Positions 12,486 to 21,950 of a stretch of 64,000 nt of DNA are shown piece after piece. Position 1 is the first letter of the stretch; every line of letters starts with the position of its first letter. Under the pieces are notes generated by a model, which had not been told where the DNA came from, made no database searches, and saw only the letters and a program-made list of their open reading frames with translations. The stretch is taken from positions 60,742 to 124,741 of the forward strand of contig JACEEZ010003521.1 in the NCBI GenBank assembly GCA_016584305.1, written 5' to 3'. The DNA is from Chionoecetes opilio. Taxonomy: Eukaryota; Arthropoda; Malacostraca; Decapoda; Majidae. The position numbers and the translations under genes are program-made.

Positions 12486-12802
12486 CTTTGTTGATGATAC
12501 TGCTTTGGTTCGTCCAAGTATTCTTGAACTTCGGCAATAAAATTGCAGCAGCAATCAGTTCTGGATCCTCCAGCATGTCAGCAAACCGATGTCTTATTGC
12601 TGACAGAAGGCCGGTGACGAGAGGAAGGCTCAGGTCAGCAAAATTCTTAATCTTCTCCAGCTTGGTTATCAGCTGGTACATTGTGGGTAGGAGCCATCCC
12701 ATGTGAGTGTGCTTCTTTGATTCAAGAATGTCCAGGGATTGTGCTACAGGCTTCATGGCAGCGTGATACTCCTTCAGGAACTCGAGCTCTGCATGGTTTA
12801 GC
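12486..12802 (-). pseudogene. hAT-family transposase internal exon, right arm
   Basis: Mirror of 1074-1390 with the same acceptor and donor sites. Over about 105 codons it differs from the left copy at five residues, all clustered in one segment (after LEKIK, where the left has IIADLLLPSVTR and this has NFADLSLPLVTG). The remainder is identical. Such clustering within otherwise perfect identity suggests uneven consensus quality or gene conversion, not steady decay. Confidence 0.8.
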
Positions 12803-12946
12803 CTGGAGGGAAATTTCCATATCAATACAAGTGCAGTATAATTTCCTTTATTATATAAATGTTCCTGAATTTCACGATCAACGGCACTAGTATCACAGCT
12901 ATCATGATGAATTGAGACAAGAACAAAATGCTACAACCCAGAACGA

Positions 12947-13891
12947 TCAATGTACAAACACCAACATGAATTTACCGTACCGTACAATAAAATACATACA
13001 CTTACTGGTCTGACCAGTTATAAAAAACGGTACAATGATTCCACTTTGCGACGAACAAAACGACCCAAACCAAACCCCGCCCCCTGCAACACCACTTGTG
13101 TCACGAGGACAAGTCTTGGCCTGGACTGATACAAAGAGGTTCCTGGGTCTAGGGCAGAAACTGTTTGTCGCTTCCCAACAGTGCTTCAACGCCCTAACTG
13201 GACAAAGAAGCCTCTCCTCCACGCCCCCTACCAGGTCGGAGAGATCCTTGAGAAGGAACCCCCGAGGTAACGTGTTGGAGGTTGATGCAGTCTTAACCAG
13301 GAACTCTGGTAGGTAAGGCAGCCAGGTATGACCCCTTTGGAATCCTACCATCAAGGAGACCACCCGGAGCTCAACCACTCCCAGGGCCATAGCAGAGGCG
13401 ACCATCAAAAGTCTTCTTGGTGGGCTCCCAAGATTGTGGTGGAACAGCGGCTCACCGAGGATAAACACAGCCCTCAGGACCCCATCAAGCTTCCAATTCG
13501 GTACCAGCAGGGACCCCTCAGGAACCTCTATCTGGAAGGACCGGGGGAGGTCTCGAAGGTCCGGATTCGAGGGGATGGCCAGGTTTCCGTGCCGGAAGAT
13601 TCTGTTTACCATGGAATGGGAACCTTTGAAGGCCGGCACAGACACAGACTTGACACACCACAGACACAGCAAAGTTTCCCATCTTAAGAGGAGAGGGTCT
13701 CGAAAAAGACCAGCACTCACTCCTGTCTGTACCAACTCCGGAAAACCATCCACCTATAGGGAAGACTACAGCCACGGAGGAAAATCGGCAATGCGGGCGT
13801 CACACCACCTTCGATGCCTCTGTGTCTTGTCAGATGTCAGACAGTCTCCATGCAGTTAATGTACAGATGAGATATAGGTGTAACCCTGGAA
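12947..13891 (-). pseudogene. DIRS-like tyrosine recombinase remnant, right arm
   Basis: The best preserved copy of the recombinase end of a DIRS-like retrotransposon, open for 268 codons from 13753 to 12947. Landmarks in order are an N-terminal region following VDGFPELVQTG, a central segment LRVVSLMVGFQRGHTWLPY, and the conserved LLCPVRALKHCWEAT followed by CPRPRNLFVSVQ. Recombinases of this type cut and rejoin DNA through a tyrosine near the C-terminus. I cannot place that tyrosine here; the frame runs on into unrelated sequence after TCPRDTSG, so the catalytic C-terminus is probably missing. Upstream coding sequence continues on the same strand to about 14921. Confidence 0.7.
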
Positions 13892-14921
13892 GTGAGGCTG
13901 TCAAAGAAGACATTTCTGTAGAGGAAGGCTTCTTGGGACGTTCTCCAAGAGGCCCAGCAGGTCCGGAAATCATTACTTTTGGGGCCAACAGGGAGCCATC
14001 AGCAGCATCCGCGTTCCGTGTGACTGCCGGAACTTGCTGAGCACCCTCCTTACGAGTGGAAAAGGAGGAAATGCAGACACTTCCCGGTGAAGAGAACTGG
14101 GAAGCATGGCGTCCTTGCCCAGAGTCATAGGATCCTGAAAGGGGGTGCACAAGTTCGGCACCTTAAAGTACAGTCGAGCGGCAAACAGGCCGACTAAAGG
14201 ACATGTCCACAACTTCCACTATTTGACGCAGACCTCCCGGAGGAGATGACCTGATCGTGCTTCTGCCGTCTGTCAGGAAGTTTGCACTCCCCAAGATGTA
14301 CTGAGGCATCAGCGTGACACGGTGAGTTCTGCTCACAGCAGTTTGTTAAGCTTCTTGGGTCAGCGCAAACGACCTCATGCCTCCCTCCTACAGGAGAGAG
14401 GACACCGCTGTTGTGTCATTGGAAAGGATGCCTTCCATTTTCCCTTATAAGCAGCCGACGAACTCATGAGGGCCAGTTTGAATGCTCGGAGGTCAAGCAG
14501 GGTTATGGAACCTCCTCCCTCCTCAGTAGACCAGAGGCCTGAAGCGAGAAGATCCAGCTGTAGAGTTCCAGCCTTCGGTGGACCCGTCTGAGTACAATAG
14601 AAGAACGGGGACTAAAAACATCAAAGTCTGCCCCTGGAGGAGCTAGTCCTTCGAGGACTATCACTCGAGGTCGACCCGTGTGGAAGTGCCCAGGGGGACA
14701 AGATTGGAGTTGACCAACAGGTACAGACACCAGTGTTGGTGAAGCTGGAACGAAAGGGATTTCAAACTCCCTTGACCACCCTGCACTATGAGGGCCAGAG
14801 ATGACAGGAGTCCCAGAATGTGGAGGCAAACCAGAGCCGGGGCTGCTGACTGTGAGGTGAACTTTTTGATCAGTCGAAGGAGTCGCTTTTCTCCTTTGTG
14901 ACAGGAAAGCCGTAAACTAGG
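13892..14921 (-). pseudogene. DIRS-like reverse transcriptase/RNase H remnant
   Basis: Continues the same minus-strand element upstream of the recombinase, outside the palindrome as visible here. Fragments from 14954 to 14503 resemble the thumb of a DIRS reverse transcriptase (LVCLHILGLLSSLALIVQGG). Around 14030-13950 the translation LLMAPCWPQK followed by WFPDLLGLL in the next frame matches the RNase H region typical of DIRS polyproteins. Order RT, RNase H, recombinase from 14921 to 13080 fits DIRS architecture. Several frameshifts separate the pieces. It ends where the TA-flanked element at 14924 begins. Confidence 0.6.
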
Positions 14922-15489
14922 TACACTAGGGTCCCGCATAAAACGTGTTCGCATAGAGCGTTTCCCTTATTGAACGATCGACCTAAAATATTAAAATTAA
15001 AAAATCTATTTATTATAGTTTTTTTTCAAATAAATAAAATTCTAAATTTTTTTTTAGTGTTGAGCCCCAAGTTTGGGGGAGAGGGGGCTCAACGGGGGGT
15101 GATGCTCCTGTTAGCGGTCCCCCCACCCGCTACGGTTCTATTCAATCGGTCGCTGACGTGGCATGACAATTAATCCCCGGCACCCCTACCTGTAAGGTGC
15201 CGGGTTGGGCATATCTCCATGTACATAAGTACTTACTTTGCACATTAACCGGGGCAGTGCCCCCTCGCGTCGGAGATACGGGGAGCTTGCCTCCCCAGGC
15301 TGGTAAATGCCCCGGCATTGCTGGGGGGGCAACCCTCCCTGTCCCCACCGAGGTCCCTGGCTTGCACAGTTCCCCCGGGGGCATCCTTAATCGCCCGCCC
15401 TGTCATGCACTGTATAATTAATACATTACCATCTGCTGCGTAACCTCCTGGTAGACCTGTGGTACTCAAGGGGTCCTCAAACTCTGCTG

Positions 15490-16065
15490 CATGTGTCTCG
15501 TAATGCCCCGGGGTCCCAGGGGGAACCCAGGGGAAGCCACAGGGGCAGGTGTCTAGCAGGGCGTCGTAGCAGCACAGAGTTTCACCTCCGCCCCTAGCCC
15601 CGCCGCTTGTCTCGCGCAATGCCCCGTGATCCCCGGGGGCCCAGGGGAGAAGCCACAGGGGCGGTTGTGTTGAAGGGACGTCGTGACACCGTAGAGTTGC
15701 ACTCACCGCTCTGTGGGGCAATGCGGGGCGCTCCTTCGTCGCACCGCTGCGGCCCCGTGATCTCAGGGGCCCCGGAGAGAGGCCACAGGGGCGGGGGTTG
15801 TGTTGTAGGACGTTGTGACATCGTATAGTTGCACTTACCCCGCCCCGTGGGCAATGCGGGGCGATTCTCATAGCCCCTCTGCGGCCCCGGGATCTCAGAG
15901 GGGCCCTGACGGAACCACAGGGGCAGGTGCTCTTGCAGGACGTCGGGGCACTGTAGAGTTGAGTAGCACCTGCCCCGGGGGGACAAAGCGGAGCGGCGGA
16001 CGTTGGGGCGTCGGGTAATGAAGGGCGCGGCGTGTGTTGCAGGGCACGCAGAGTGGAACTCAGCC
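15490..16065. repeat. GC-rich tandem repeat, period about 105-133 bp, about 4.5 units
   Basis: Units start near 15499, 15615, 15718, 15851 and 15984, each opening with a GCAATGC-CCGG/GGGG segment, then CCACAGGGGC, then an ACGTCGTGAC-like segment and GTAGAGTTGCAC. The long minus-strand frame over 15245-16150 is a consequence of this low-stop composition and the repeat, not a gene. Confidence 0.8.
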
Positions 16066-17066
16066 ACCTACCCGAGCGCGTGTAGAGACCTGGAAGGAAT
16101 ACATGCGTAAACTCGCTCGTGAATACATGCGTAAACTCGCTCGTTGCCACCCCCCCCCACCTGAAAACAATACACTATCTTCATGGGCCAGATGCCGAGA
16201 GCGAGCTAGGGTGCCCTATCCACTAGGCGCCTGTGGTACGGCAAAACGCACTCTACCGCTATTCTCAGGTCCGTAAGATGCCGCCTTAGTGGCACCGCTA
16301 AAGGCTCTGAAAAACTAAGGCATGGTCTGACCATGCTTAGTGAGCTGCTTTTGGCCTTTGATAGACATTCAGCTACTGTTTAGAAGGAAATACAGCTGTT
16401 TCAGTTCCTACAACGTAACAATTGGTGTTTACGTAATAATAGTGTTGCAAGTATGTTATGAATCGATCGGGTGGAAGACCATGTTGCCACTAGGGTGTTA
16501 ATGCTTGCGATGAATGATGTGTGTTGTGTGTTGGTTGGGCGGGCGGGCGCGGGCAAGCGACTAGACCAGTGTCACCGATGGTACTCCGCCCCCTAAAATG
16601 TTGTAGCTATACAGGTATTTATCATACTACTAGAGGATATTTTAGGCACTGAACATACCATCATCTTTACGAGACATTTATTGCATATCATGCTGTATAA
16701 AAATTACAGTAACTATACCATAATACTATAGTGAGAGCAAAAAATGAAATCGTGTATAAACATTTTTTTTCTTTCACCTTTTTTTTATTCAACTCCTTAT
16801 TCCTGTAATTTTGCTTGCATTAATGTTCACTCACAGTCTCGGAATCACCATGTTTTCCGATTTATCATGTATGTGCACGTCCCAATGCACAAATTTATAG
16901 GTGGTCAAAATCTTGCGATGAACGTCAACTTGTGACAAAATAGATTTCGGCGGGGCCGAGCGTTGCATGCCCTTAGTGCTTGGTGTGCAGGGAGGTAGGC
17001 ACAAAATTCTTGTTTCAAGTGGAGAAGTGTTCGCATTGTGATTGGTCCCGAAGCTCCTAAGCTTCG
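16066..17066. other. non-coding interior of the 14924 element
   Basis: I see a direct doublet of CGTAAACTCGCTCG (about 16105-16143) and otherwise nothing that supports a gene. Confidence 0.5.
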
Positions 17067-17420
17067 GGAGGCGGTAGCGGAGTGGTTAGCGTCTCCGCTC
17101 TGGCGTTTCTCGGTGACCCGAGTTCGATCCACGAAGAAAACCCAAAACCTTTCTGCACCGTCGAGTGGCCTAAAACACCCACATCCCTTCCTATTACTCT
17201 ACCTTCGATTGCGAGTGCATTGAGGACACAGGGGGCAGCATAGCCTCTAATCACAGGCGTCACTATAGTCCGGCCTGTGCACCACGGCAGTGAACCTCCC
17301 GAGCCCTACCATTCGAGCCTGGGTCACCACTGGCCTACAGGCGCTATAGGCACAATATGAATGGGAAAACAGCAGCGTGATTGGTAGTATGATTCTCGTA
17401 CCACGCCCACGCCTTGGGCG
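17067..17420 (+). mobile_element. tRNA-derived SINE, nearly full length
   Basis: The head carries RNA polymerase III promoter boxes: an A box TAGCGGAGTGG at about 17075-17085 and a B box GAGTTCGATCC at about 17120-17130, spaced as in tRNA genes. The body continues with GTCGAGTGGCCTAA, CACAGGGGGCAGCAT and CCTCTAATCACAGGCGTCAC, and ends near GCGCTATAGGCA. The same body occurs at 29713-30090 in the same orientation and, without the head, in reverse at 21334-21560 and 53466-53690. A small hairpin CCGAAGC/GCTTCGG lies just upstream (17048-17067). Confidence 0.85.
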
Positions 17421-19420
17421 TTGGAAGTGTAAGCAGGGCAAAAGCACGCTGAAATATCGACTGCACATAGGTCGAGCCGGTGGCCTTACCGGGCCGTACA
17501 AAAGCTCCTGAAGACGATACGGAGCTCTTTTTCGCCTTACTCTAGGCACTTCTCAGCATCTTCCACTGTCACTTATCACCGCTCGCTGCGAGGCACATCT
17601 GCCCACTCAAGCTAGACAAGATTCTCCTCTCTGCCTCTGTTCAAGGAGGCGAGCGAGTGTGTGTGGGAGGTAGCAGGGCAAAGTTTATATCAGTCTGACA
17701 GTTATTAATGAGTGTGAGGTGACGGCGTGAGTTGATCCCGGTTGCTGAGTGCACTCTGTTGGTCAGCAATATAGCCATGGCCTTCCCTCTTCTTCCCATC
17801 GTCCTCGTTCTTTTTTTTTCTTCTCCTCTCTTCTCTCTTCCCATTCCTCACTTTCTTCTCCTTCCTCCCGTCTCTCTCACTCCCTCTTTCTACTCTCTCC
17901 TCACTCCCTCCTACTCCTCCCCACTCTAGGATGCTCATCTTTAGAAAAAAAAACAAAAACAGCTAGTGTTAGCATTCAGGAGGTGGCCTTTGCTCTCTTC
18001 CTTATTCATCTTAATGTTTGATTAGGAACTGTGGTGTAGGCGAAACATTGTCGCTTCTCTCTCGTCCATCCACCGTATCGAGAGACTCTACTCTTCCCTC
18101 ATTCTCTTCCCCTATTCCCTTATTTATCCTCCTCTCCTTTCCTATTCCTCGTTCCTATGTCCTTCGTGCCCTCACGTTAGAACGAATGTATCATATGGAC
18201 GATCCTTTCTGACCATCAAAGTAGGGCAAATCCGAGGAGTTCTCATGTAGAGCGCCGAAATATCGTACAGACGTCAGGGTGACGTGACGTAGATGCGCAT
18301 TGTGACGTCACTGTCGTCTGAGTCGCTTGCCTTTTTTCGCCAAGCCAAGCTTTTTTTGCCTCATAGACATAAAAATAAGGAAGGCTACAGGAGGCCGTGA
18401 GACCTACACAAGGTATTTCCTGTAACGTAGGTATTTCCTACCTCAGTGATGAACCCACACATAGCGCAAATTTTGGTGAGCAAGCCATCATAAGAAGCTT
18501 GCGGCAGCTTGCGTTTTTCTGTTAAACGCGGCGACGTTTCATAAGCCGGCTTGCCCAGCTGGCGCAAACCGGGCAAAGGTGAGGAGGTGTGGCACGGCAG
18601 CAGCGTATCGCCACATAAGGTCACAATATCGTCAGTTAATTGTAATTTTTTGTTTTTTTGTTTTTAAAATGGCTTTCATTTGAAGGTACACTTCGTCGTT
18701 GTGGGTGGTTTGGTGTCGTCGTCGGTGTGGTTATGTTTACAAGTAATCAGCTGTGAGGGTAGCCCCTACCAGTTCTGGCGAGGCACGCAAGCGAGTCAAG
18801 CCCAGGTTTATGGCCACTTGCCCACTCAAAATTCACTCCTGACGAAACCAGAGAGTAAACGAACGTCGTCATACCCTCATGACTCGGTCCATTATCCCCT
18901 GCCAATGCGCCACAGCCTGCCCCTATCCAGTTGCACCACAGCCTGCCTCTGCGACGAGCAACAGCCTGGCCCATCCAACGAGCCTCATCCTAGCTGGCCC
19001 ATCAAATAGTCCCTCCCAAGCTCCTCCAAGCCATCAGAGTTTGAGGGGTTTATGATGGACGTGGGCAGAATGCAAGCAACGCTCACTCGCTACACTCCGA
19101 ACTCTGGGTCACACTGTGTCGTCACTAGTGACGAATGAGTGACCTCCCGATGCCTCGGAACCCCTCGCCCCTGGTTAACATAATCCCTATTGATTTTAAG
19201 GTAAGCAACAATATGCCTATTTCATCATTGCTATGCATAACTTATCATTTTTATTTGTGATAGGCATGGGGTGTGTGAGTATAAATGTACGCGTGACGGT
19301 AGGGAGGACCGATCGACAATATCAATTTTTTCCATAGGTTATGTGCTTCAACATAGGCGATTCAACATAGAACGACCTCGTTTTATCGACCAATTTCTCG
19401 CTTTATGTTGGACCCTAGTG
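17421..19420. other. non-coding interior of the 14924 element
   Basis: Contains a strongly pyrimidine-rich tract (about 17780-17930) and several TGACGTC motifs near 18270-18310. No supportable gene. The right terminal inverted repeat of the host element occupies about 19340-19420. Confidence 0.5.
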
Positions 19421-19756
19421 TATATCATAAGGTAAATACAGGGTATGAAACCCAATGGGGCAGAAATCACCTTGTACACCATCACCTGCCCGGGACCCAA
19501 AATCCCAAAAGAATCCAGTGAATTGGAATGCCAGGAAAGCGCCCACTTCCACTTCAGGAGCACTGCCGCCGTGGATGTCGGAATAGCCACAGAGGGGAGG
19601 GGAGCGGGACTGGGACCAGGGACCAGCGATAACCAAGGACGCGCCAGCACAATGCACATCGACAGCTGCAACCCGAACCACGGACCCAGAACGGCAAAGA
19701 CTTGAACTGTGGTTGGTGGGATTGTAGGAATGAGTAATACCATGGGCCGGAAAATA
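19421..19756. other. unassigned sequence between two TA-flanked elements
   Basis: A minus-strand frame of 131 codons is open from 19743 but I recognise no domain in it. Proline/glycine-rich composition on one strand suggests possible DIRS-like reverse transcriptase flank continuing from 14921, but this is a guess. Confidence 0.35.
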
Positions 19757-19758
19757 TA

Positions 19759-20597
19759 CAGGGAGGTTCTGTTTATACGAGCATTCGTGTACGAGAATCC
19801 GAGATACGAGATGTGTTAAATTAGGGTCTATTTTCAATAAGAGATGCGACAATCCAGCTTACTACCTTCAAACTGGGTGAGTAAAATTATCAGTTCAAAT
19901 CTCCCCCTACCACTCCCAGTCTGGACAAAGGGGGTTGGTTGGGGACCCCAGTCAGGTCACTACCTATCAAGCCGTGACCTGAGGTAAGTACGCATCTGGC
20001 GCGGCCTGACATTTAGTGGTATTAGACAGGTGTGCGTCTCCAACCTTGGGACTGCAGTCAGTGACGCTGAAGGGTAATTAAGCATATGGCGCAGCCTGAT
20101 CCTTAGTGGGATTCGCAGGTGTGCGGCTCCAACCTTGGGACTCGCAAGCAATGACTGAAGGTAATTAATCATATGGCGCGGCCTTATCCTTAGGGGTATT
20201 TAGCCAGGTGTGCTGGCCCCAATCTTGGACCTCTACACTACCCTCTTTTGTATCACGCGGCGTCCCCCTACAGTTACAATGTCTTGGGGGGCTTGGTTAT
20301 GCATGTTTGATGTTAATAATGTGCAGTAATGTTATTTGTGTGCTATTTTCCTCTTTCAGAAGCTTTTCTACAGAATATGGTAGTACAGTGTGGGTAATAT
20401 AGACGCTGTGTGTTTGTTGTGTTTGCTATAGTTTATTTTAGCTTGAAAAACACGCTTTTTTTTTTTTTTTTTTTTTTAATTGATAGTCCTGAACCAAACC
20501 TATATTTTACCATTAGTTATGTGTTTCGTTATACGAGATTTCGCTTTACGAGTATGCCAGGTGGAACCTAACTGCTCGTATCTTCGGGACCTCCCTG
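19759..20597. mobile_element. TA-flanked MITE, CAGGGAGGT family, 839 bp
   Basis: The left end is CAGGGAGGTTCTG and the right end, reverse complemented, CAGGGAGGTCCCGAAGATAC; TA flanks both sides (19757-19758, 20598-20599). It is the same family as 50301-51757 but in the opposite orientation, with shared subterminal ACGAGAATCCGAGATACGAG and AACCTAACTGCTCG segments. The interior has tandem-like blocks at about 19970-20190 (GGCGCGGCCT and TTAGTGG repeated three times, spacing about 90). It sits four bases from the 20602 element. Confidence 0.9.
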
Positions 20598-21152
20598 TAT
20601 CGGTACCACCCAAGGTGGCAAAACTATACTTGTGCCATTTTGTTTGTTGCATCAATATAAGTAAAATAATGTATGATAGCCTTTCCATGTTGGTAGCTTT
20701 ACGGTATATTTTTGTGAAAAACCCATTTTCATAGGGTAATTTTTTCATATCCGTTTTTATTTATGAAACGGTGCATCGTAGGCATAAAGGGTATATTGAC
20801 TAAGGATTTAGTAAATTAAATTCTACACAGGTTTGTCTCCATGCATTTTTGCTATATATGTCATAGTTTTTGCGCAAATGAAGCCGGATGTTGAAGGCAT
20901 GTTTTTCATCAAAATTGAAAAAATTGCGTTTCCCAGCCATATTTCGTTCAATAACTCTAAAACAAGTAATTTCTCGATAAAATGCCATAGAGATGAGATT
21001 GTAGGTGATGATTCATCTTTTAAATGGTACTCTTATTATTCTTCAAATTTTATATATTGACGTCTAAGAGGCTAAAAACAAAAAACTGTATATTCACAGA
21101 AATCCATATCTTGATATCATATACATCTTAAGCCTTATATATTACCAGAATA

Positions 21153-21215
21153 CAGTAAAGCCTTATAACTCGGCACTGTATAACTCGGAATTTGATATAA
21201 ACTCGGCAAGGCAAA

Positions 21216-21253
<38 letters not shown>

Positions 21254-21890
21254 TTGTTTTTGTTTTTTTACACACACACACACACACACACCCCACACAC
21301 ACACCACACACACACACACCCCCAAAACACACACCCCCAAATCTATGCCTATAGCGCGTGTAGGAAAGTGAGCTCCAGGGGGTGGGATGGTTAGGCCCTG
21401 GAGGCTCACTCGAGGCTGTGATGGTTGGCCCTCGCCCGTGGTGGTGCAGGCAGGATTGTTATAGTGTGACACCTGTGATTAGAGGCTCATGCCACCCCCT
21501 GTGTCCTCCCATGCACTCACAGTCGAAGGTAGAGTTAATGGACAGGGCATAGTGTTGCAGTAACTAAGTGCTCAAGTGATGTAAAATTAAGTTGTACAGG
21601 TACAGTACTGTATACAATACAGTACAGAGTTGTGATTATAGTGATTAAAGTGATACCAGTGTTAAAAATGCGACTGAGTCCCCCTAACATCTTCTACATG
21701 TTACAACAATGCTCCCCTCTCCTTGGATTACTGCCTGTTGCTTACCCGTTCACTGGTAAGTGTAGTTTTTTTTTTTTTTTCTTTCTTTTTTTCTTATTTC
21801 CCATATCAGAGGACATTGCATAACTCGACACATTGAATAACTCGGCAAGGGCCAGAGCCCCTATCGTGCCGAGTTATAAGGCTTTTACTG
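21153..21890. mobile_element. pogo-like TA-MITE, CAGTAAAAGCCTTATAACTC family, copy 1
   Basis: The ends are CAGTAAAGCCTTATAACTCG and CGAGTTATAAGGCTTTTACTG, each flanked by TA (21151-21152, 21891-21892). It carries a 5-prime-truncated antisense SINE (21334-21560), a GT/CA tract (21220-21330) and a T-rich run (21768-21785). Copy 2, at 53373-55047, has the same SINE at the same place, so the SINE was captured before the copies multiplied. The insertion lies upstream of the first recognised exon of the PIN/CXC gene. Confidence 0.92.
21334..21560 (-). mobile_element. SINE body, antisense, head missing
   Basis: Reverse complement of the body of the SINE at 17067-17420, from GCGCTATAGGCAT back to TAACTCTACCTTCGACTG. 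The tRNA-like head with A and B boxes is absent. The poly-A side faces a CA/T microsatellite at 21220-21330. Confidence 0.8.
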
Positions 21891-21950
21891 TATTTACTTT
21901 GAAAGAACTGGAAAATAATGTTTTCTAGTCCATGTTCTTGTCTGTTGCAG

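Larger units (their letters stand above)
1..13891. repeat. 14-kb near-perfect palindrome (two inverted arms)
   Basis: The sequence from base 1 to the axis near 6962 is repeated as its reverse complement from the axis to 13891. Paired landmarks always sum to about 13890-13925: recombinase remnant 147/13753, hAT exon 1074/12802, MITE terminus 3655/10270, dispersed repeat 4680/9240. The order is fully preserved, and arm differences are small indels and substitutions. The left arm is cut by the window edge, so the true length is unknown. Identity is patchy: the hAT exon is almost identical apart from one cluster, whereas 6480-6760 against 7130-7450 differs roughly every ten bases. This could be a real inverted duplication or a fold-back artefact of long-read sequencing; the sequence alone cannot decide. 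Confidence 0.93.
14924..19420. mobile_element. 4.5-kb TA-flanked element with TIRs, Tigger-like
   Basis: The left end CACTAGGGTCCCGCATAAAA and the right end, reverse complemented CACTAGGGTCCAACATAAAG, are inverted repeats, each flanked by TA (14922-14923, 19421-19422) as in Tc1/mariner/pogo elements. The left end follows with CGTGTTCGCATAGAGCG and the right with GCGAGAAATTGGTCGATAAA, a similar but diverged subterminal region. No transposase was recognised inside. The interior holds a GC-rich tandem repeat and a SINE. It inserted next to, or into, the DIRS-like element. Confidence 0.7.

Noticed and set aside
15245..16150. 301-codon minus-strand open frame
   Set aside because: It lies across a GC-rich tandem repeat where stop codons are scarce; composition is Pro/Arg/Gly/Cys-rich and follows the repeat unit, with no domain.
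17067..17140. Possible genuine tRNA gene
   Set aside because: A and B boxes are present, but there is no full cloverleaf acceptor stem, and the sequence runs into a body repeated at other sites, so it is a SINE head.
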